Source: Alcaligenaceae bacterium (GTDB taxonomy: Bacteria > Pseudomonadota > Gammaproteobacteria > Burkholderiales > Burkholderiaceae_B). From it: a DNA stretch of 64,000 nucleotides. Positions 60,675 to 64,000 of the stretch are shown piece by piece. Every line of letters begins with the position of its first letter. Positions within the stretch are counted from its first letter, which is position 1. The DNA lies in the NCBI GenBank assembly GCA_013416395.1, contig JACCEP010000001.1:62001-126000 (forward strand). The letters run 5' to 3'. The notes under the pieces were generated by a model. It was not told where the DNA came from. It saw only the letters and a program-made list of their open reading frames with translations, and did no database searches. Both the position numbers and the translations under genes were made by a program.

Positions 60675-60831
60675 TACACCCTGAGCGCCGAGATCAGGCC
60701 GGGCTTCCTAGCCGCGACGGGTGCCCACTCAAAGACGTTGGCACACACCTCAATTAAGATTAGCCAGCCGGCCTTAGATCTCAGGTCGAAGCACAACAAC
60801 AAACGTAAACTTGGTTACAGGAGAGAAGCAC

Positions 60832-61587
60832 ATGAAGGATCAGAAAGTCGCATTGGTGACGGGCGCAGGCTCCGGCATAGGCAAGGCCATCGCCTTGGCG
60901 TTAATGGAGGCCGGGTACTCCGTAGTACTGGCTGGTCGTCGGCGCGAACCGCTTGACACCGTGGCGGCGCAAGGCCAAGCCCTAGGGGCACAGACCCTGG
61001 TGGTGCCTACCGATGTCAGCGACCCCGCTGCTGTCGAACATTTGTATACCCTGATCCAGCGACAATTTGGCCGTCTCGACGTGCTGTTCAACAACGCAGG
61101 GGTTTTCGCACGTACGGTTTCGCTCGAAGAGCTCAGCTACGAAGAGTGGAAGACAGCCGTAAACGTCAACCTGACAGGCATGTTTCTGTGTACCCAGGGT
61201 GCTTTCCGGCTAATGCGAGACCAAAACCCACGTGGCGGTCGCATCATCAACAATGGCTCGATTTCTGCCCACGCACCCCGCCCGCAGGCGGTGTCGTATA
61301 CAACAACCAAGCACGCCATTACTGGGCTCACCAAAGCCACCTCACTTGATGGCCGCAAATATGACATTGCCTGCGGTCAGATCGACATCGGCAACGCCGC
61401 CAGCGAAATGACGGAAGCCATGGGCAAAGGGGTATTGCAGGCTGATGGCTCAACGCGCCCCGAACCGATTATGGACGTAAGCCATGTCGCGAAAGCCGTG
61501 CTCTACATGGCCAGCCTGCCACTCGACGCGAACGTACAGTTCATGACGGTGATGGCAACAAAGATGCCGTATATCGGGCGAGGTTAG
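60832..61587 (+). CDS. SDR-family oxidoreductase
   Basis: 251 residues from ATG 60832 with AGGAGA upstream. Classical [15 protein letters not shown] (10-21), NNAGVF, Ser in [15 protein letters not shown] for Tyr-Lys. Cofactor region AGRRREPLD suggests NADP(H). After the active site it reads [14 protein letters not shown], unusual but seen in a subgroup of proteobacterial SDRs. Substrate unknown. Single gene. Confidence 0.9.
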   Translation: MKDQKVALVTGAGSGIGKAIALALMEAGYSVVLAGRRREPLDTVAAQGQALGAQTLVVPTDVSDPAAVEHLYTLIQRQFGRLDVLFNNAGVFARTVSLEELSYEEWKTAVNVNLTGMFLCTQGAFRLMRDQNPRGGRIINNGSISAHAPRPQAVSYTTTKHAITGLTKATSLDGRKYDIACGQIDIGNAASEMTEAMGKGVLQADGSTRPEPIMDVSHVAKAVLYMASLPLDANVQFMTVMATKMPYIGRG

Positions 61588-61765
61588 GTTACAAGGCGGC
61601 GACAACCATCTCTGCCCGTGATAAACGCAAAAGTTCTAAATATAAAAGCCTGGGCCTGAACTGACACAAGACGTTGCACAGTAAAAAGTAAGGATTAATG
61701 GAGAGGGCTTAATCTTCCCGACACGACGTTAAACGTGTTATCTCAACTTCGTGCCCAGATTTCCC

Positions 61766-62446
61766 TCACCTTTCCAAAAGGCCTGAATTCGGTATTGCAC
61801 CGGACTCAGGCCTTTTAGTTTCGTCCGTCTTGTAATTATGTCTGTATACATCAGCCCCCATAGCCTGAATCTGCTGCTCGATCAGCACATCAAACGGAAC
61901 GAGCACCGGGCTGAAATCCTGCCCGGGCTCCAGGGCCGTTAACGTGCGCACGATTGCCTCTATGGTGGAAACTGCTGCAAATTCCCCCGTTTGCCGTATC
62001 CGGTATGTAGAAGGTTGGCCTGCTTCAAGGGCAAGGCGTGGCAAGCTATTGAGCACGGGGTTTTCGTGCAGAATCTTGCGGGCCTTGCGCCAAGTGCCAT
62101 CAAGCACAATCAGCAACGGTGCAGCGTCTTCGGGTCCAGGGGCCAGCGGCTGCGGTGTCTGGGCCTGCTCACCAGGAAACAGCAAAAACACGCGGGCTTC
62201 TGCGGCAAGCAATGAGCCCAGCTGCGCAAACCGCTCGCCCACCAGCAACTCGGCTTGCTTCAAGCCCAACACGGCCAGACGCCCTGTATTTAACGCATGC
62301 CTTTGCTCGTCGGGGTGCTGCAAAATAAGTACACGCGTACGGCTTGGCACGACAGTAATGTGTTCGCACAGGCAATACGAGACGGGCCGCAAACATTGCT
62401 CGCACCGAGGTCGCTTAAGGGGGTTAGGTATGGGCATGGCTTGCAT
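61766..62446 (-). CDS. DTW-domain tRNA-uridine aminocarboxypropyltransferase
   Basis: 226 residues. N-terminal Cys cluster CEQCLRPVSYCLC (15-27), likely zinc-binding; QHPDEQRHALNTGRLAVLGL; DTW-type motif as DGTW in VLDGTWRKARKIL; STIEAI. The family (TapT/YfiP) adds the acp3U47 modification to tRNA using SAM. The last 17 codons run through a hairpin that looks like its own terminator. Confidence 0.88.
   Translation of the reverse strand: MQAMPIPNPLKRPRCEQCLRPVSYCLCEHITVVPSRTRVLILQHPDEQRHALNTGRLAVLGLKQAELLVGERFAQLGSLLAAEARVFLLFPGEQAQTPQPLAPGPEDAAPLLIVLDGTWRKARKILHENPVLNSLPRLALEAGQPSTYRIRQTGEFAAVSTIEAIVRTLTALEPGQDFSPVLVPFDVLIEQQIQAMGADVYRHNYKTDETKRPESGAIPNSGLLER
61776..61816 (-). terminator. 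Terminator-like hairpin inside the 3' end of the DTW gene
   Basis: Eleven-base perfect inverted repeat AAAAGGCCTGA / TCAGGCCTTTT with a 19-base loop. On the minus strand it ends in TTTT and lies just before the DTW stop codon, so the coding frame passes through it. Confidence 0.65.
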
Positions 62447-62528
62447 GATACCGCTGCATTACCACTGCGCTTGTGTTTTAACTTGCCATTCGTTCAGTAC
62501 AAACCAATTATCGTACTGTTATACTTTT

Positions 62529-62543
62529 TGCGAATCATTATCA
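62529..62543. promoter_or_regulatory. Fur-box-like site upstream of YncE-like gene
   Basis: TGCGAATCATTATCA matches 13 of 15 positions of the Fur core; a -10-like TATACT lies just before at 62520-62525. About 150 bases before the propeller gene ATG. Confidence 0.72.
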
Positions 62544-62599
62544 TTAGCTTTATCGCGCAAATCAGCCTTACTGGCAAAACGACACACCGCCACTAATTG

Positions 62600-62669
62600 T
62601 TAATCGCTGCGCCATGACACGGCTTCACTTTTAATCGCTGCGTCATGCTGCACCGTGACACGGCTTCAC
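62600..62669. repeat. Imperfect tandem duplication in the leader of the YncE-like gene
   Basis: TTAATCGCTGCG-C/T-CATG and TGACACGGCTTCAC occur at 62600-62628 and again at 62631-62669, the second copy carrying an 8-base insertion. Confidence 0.8.
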
Positions 62670-62691
62670 ACGCTTTCATTGGAGAAACTAT

Positions 62692-63804
62692 ATGCTTACT
62701 GCCCATCGGGTTTTCGGGTCATTGGCTTTATTGGCGGCGTTGGCCGCGCCAGCCCACGCTGACCAAGCTGCCCTGACGGTTCCCGTCATACCCGAAGCCC
62801 AACAGGCTTACAAGCTAACAGCCGAAGGCGCTCTGCGGCGCGAGCTTGCCCACGGCGTGTACCAAATGGCCTATAGCCCGCTAACAAAATCCATTTATGT
62901 AGCATCAAGCGAGGCCATGGAAAACGTACACGGTGGGGTTGTGTACCAGCTAAACCCAGAAACGCTCGAAACCACCGGGCTTTACCATTTGGACGAAAAA
63001 AGCTTTGGCCTGGCAATTAACCCGGCCGGAGACACCCTTTATGTAACGCACAGCCTGGCTGGTGCAGTCAGCAAAATTGACTTGAAAACCGGCAAAGTCA
63101 TGGCACGCGTCAAATTTACTGACACCAGTAAAGACGGCACGCCTTATGGCCCGCGCACTGTTCGGTATGAGCCCAGCACAGACACATTGTATGTAAGCGG
63201 CGTGGGCGACCCCGGCATTATCTGGGTTATAGATGCCAGCAGTTTCAACCTACGCGCCAAAATCGAAAACGCCGGAAAGTGGGTTACCGGGCTGCTGTCT
63301 GTGCCTGATGCCAAGCATCTGTATGCCGCCAATGGCGGCGGGGAAATTCTGCTTATCGACACAGACAGCAACCAGATCCAGCAGCGCTGGAAGCCTGCTG
63401 GCAATGATGCTGCCCTGCTTCTGAACATGGCCCATGATGCAGCAAACCACAAACTGTATGTCACCGACAATTCCAAACTAAAAACCGTTCTGGTTCTTGA
63501 TGACCGCACAGGTCGGGTTATTAAACGCCTTCCTCTGGGCGACTCGCTCGACATCATCTATCAGGCCGACAACAACACTCTGTATGTCAGCCATCGCGAT
63601 CAAGGCACGGTCAGCATTGTCGATGCCGACACCTACAAGGTCAAGGCCACGTATCATCTGCAACAAAACCCCAACAGCCTACTCACCATCCCCGAGTTGA
63701 ACAGCCTGTATGTAACGGTGAAAGCACCTTTCACACCCAAGTACACGGCCAGCGGCCCGGGCAGCGTTGTGCGCATCCCGCTGCAGGGTGCTTTGCAGCA
63801 GTAA
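62692..63804 (+). CDS. YncE-like seven-bladed beta-propeller protein
   Basis: 370 residues with a signal peptide (about 23 residues, ending AHA). Repeated blades of the YVTN type: KSIYVASSEAMENVHGG, GDTLYVTHSLAGAVSKID, DTLYVSGVGDPGIIWVIDA, HKLYVTDNSKLKTVLVLDD and NTLYVSHRDQGTVSIVDAD. Resembles E. coli YncE, a secreted propeller that binds DNA and is induced under iron limitation; the Fur-box-like site upstream fits. GGAG precedes the ATG. Molecular role unknown. Confidence 0.9.
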   Translation: MLTAHRVFGSLALLAALAAPAHADQAALTVPVIPEAQQAYKLTAEGALRRELAHGVYQMAYSPLTKSIYVASSEAMENVHGGVVYQLNPETLETTGLYHLDEKSFGLAINPAGDTLYVTHSLAGAVSKIDLKTGKVMARVKFTDTSKDGTPYGPRTVRYEPSTDTLYVSGVGDPGIIWVIDASSFNLRAKIENAGKWVTGLLSVPDAKHLYAANGGGEILLIDTDSNQIQQRWKPAGNDAALLLNMAHDAANHKLYVTDNSKLKTVLVLDDRTGRVIKRLPLGDSLDIIYQADNNTLYVSHRDQGTVSIVDADTYKVKATYHLQQNPNSLLTIPELNSLYVTVKAPFTPKYTASGPGSVVRIPLQGALQQ

Positions 63805-63835
63805 GGCGGACTACGGGCACGCCAAATCTGTTTGG

Positions 63836-63895
63836 GGCTTTGGGATCTTGAAGCTTTGGGATCTGGAAGCCTTGGGATCTTGGGACGCTGGGACT
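63836..63895. repeat. Short tandem repeats with about 17-base period
   Basis: CTTTGGGATCTTGAAG, CTTTGGGATCTGGAAG and CCTTGGGATCTTGGGA follow one another after the propeller gene. Confidence 0.75.
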
Positions 63896-63956
63896 CAGGC
63901 AACCAGTTTGCTTGCTGACGCAACGCCCCTATGGATGCTGTCGGCCCATGACAACG

Positions 63957-63992
63957 AAAAACCCCGGCAAAGGTTAAACAGACCTCGCCGGG
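63957..63992 (-). terminator. Terminator for a minus-strand gene beyond the window
   Basis: CCCGGC (63963-63968) pairs with GCCGGG (63987-63992), with AGGT/ACCT inside; on the minus strand the hairpin is followed by a T-run (A-run 63957-63961 on the plus strand). Confidence 0.7.
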
Positions 63993-64000
63993 ACAGTACA

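Overview
The window reads as an ordinary chromosomal stretch of a betaproteobacterium, most likely Burkholderiales and close to Alcaligenaceae (Bordetella/Pusillimonas-like). This is an inference from gene order and protein similarity, not from a database search. Supporting signs are the block ribBA-ribH-nusB-thiL-pgpA-pncC, the divergent ftsY / rsmD-coaD-ferredoxin group, a CIRCE-controlled groESL, three-gene transhydrogenase pntAA-pntAB-pntB, and moderately GC-rich coding DNA. I saw no rRNA or tRNA gene, no insertion sequence, no prophage and no CRISPR array.

Layout. 0.1-5.9 kb: class I fructose-bisphosphate aldolase, a vapBC toxin-antitoxin pair, groES-groEL with a CIRCE operator, a gene-poor stretch with a possible gene remnant, a small membrane protein and dgkA. 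5.9-11.2 kb: pyrF facing the riboflavin/thiamine operon ribBA-ribH-nusB-thiL-pgpA-pncC. 11.4-17.5 kb: an IclR regulator, a phosphonate/phosphite-type ABC transporter (phnD, phnC, two phnE) and a CYTH-CHAD protein. 17.6-24.2 kb: ftsY with a very long hexapeptide-repeat domain, rsmD, coaD, a YfhL-type ferredoxin, a stand-alone MOSC N-terminal domain and a large AsmA protein. 24.5-28.9 kb: O-acetylhomoserine sulfhydrylase and the NAD(P) transhydrogenase operon.

29.1-43.5 kb is the most coherent accessory region. An ALDH7-type dehydrogenase is divergent from a long same-strand array: a DAO-family oxidoreductase, a complete Liv-type ABC importer, an XRE-cupin regulator, a mu-crystallin/ornithine-cyclodeaminase-like enzyme, and the four enzymes that take 3-hydroxyanthranilate to 4-oxalocrotonate (3-HAA dioxygenase, ACMS decarboxylase, aminomuconate semialdehyde dehydrogenase, 2-aminomuconate deaminase). 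A thiopurine methyltransferase-like gene follows. It looks like an uptake-plus-ring-cleavage unit for an aminated aromatic compound, with the downstream vinylpyruvate steps encoded elsewhere.

44-64 kb is mixed: a di-haem cytochrome c peroxidase, nadE, an MFS transporter, ilvD, a TonB-dependent receptor behind a Fur-box-like site, an SDR, ppc, a sodium:solute symporter with a 43-residue companion protein, a family III CoA-transferase, a DUF2238 membrane protein, a second SDR, a DTW-domain tRNA-modifying enzyme and a YncE-like beta-propeller behind a second Fur-box-like site. The two Fur-like sites suggest that the TonB receptor and the propeller are both iron-responsive.

I found no clearly new defence or mobile system. 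The observations most worth following are the organisation of the 3-hydroxyanthranilate cluster and the altered rubredoxin-type metal site of its dioxygenase, the expanded repeat domain of FtsY, the free-standing MOSC_N protein, the pairing of a symporter with a micro-protein, and the phosph(on)ate transporter next to CYTH-CHAD.
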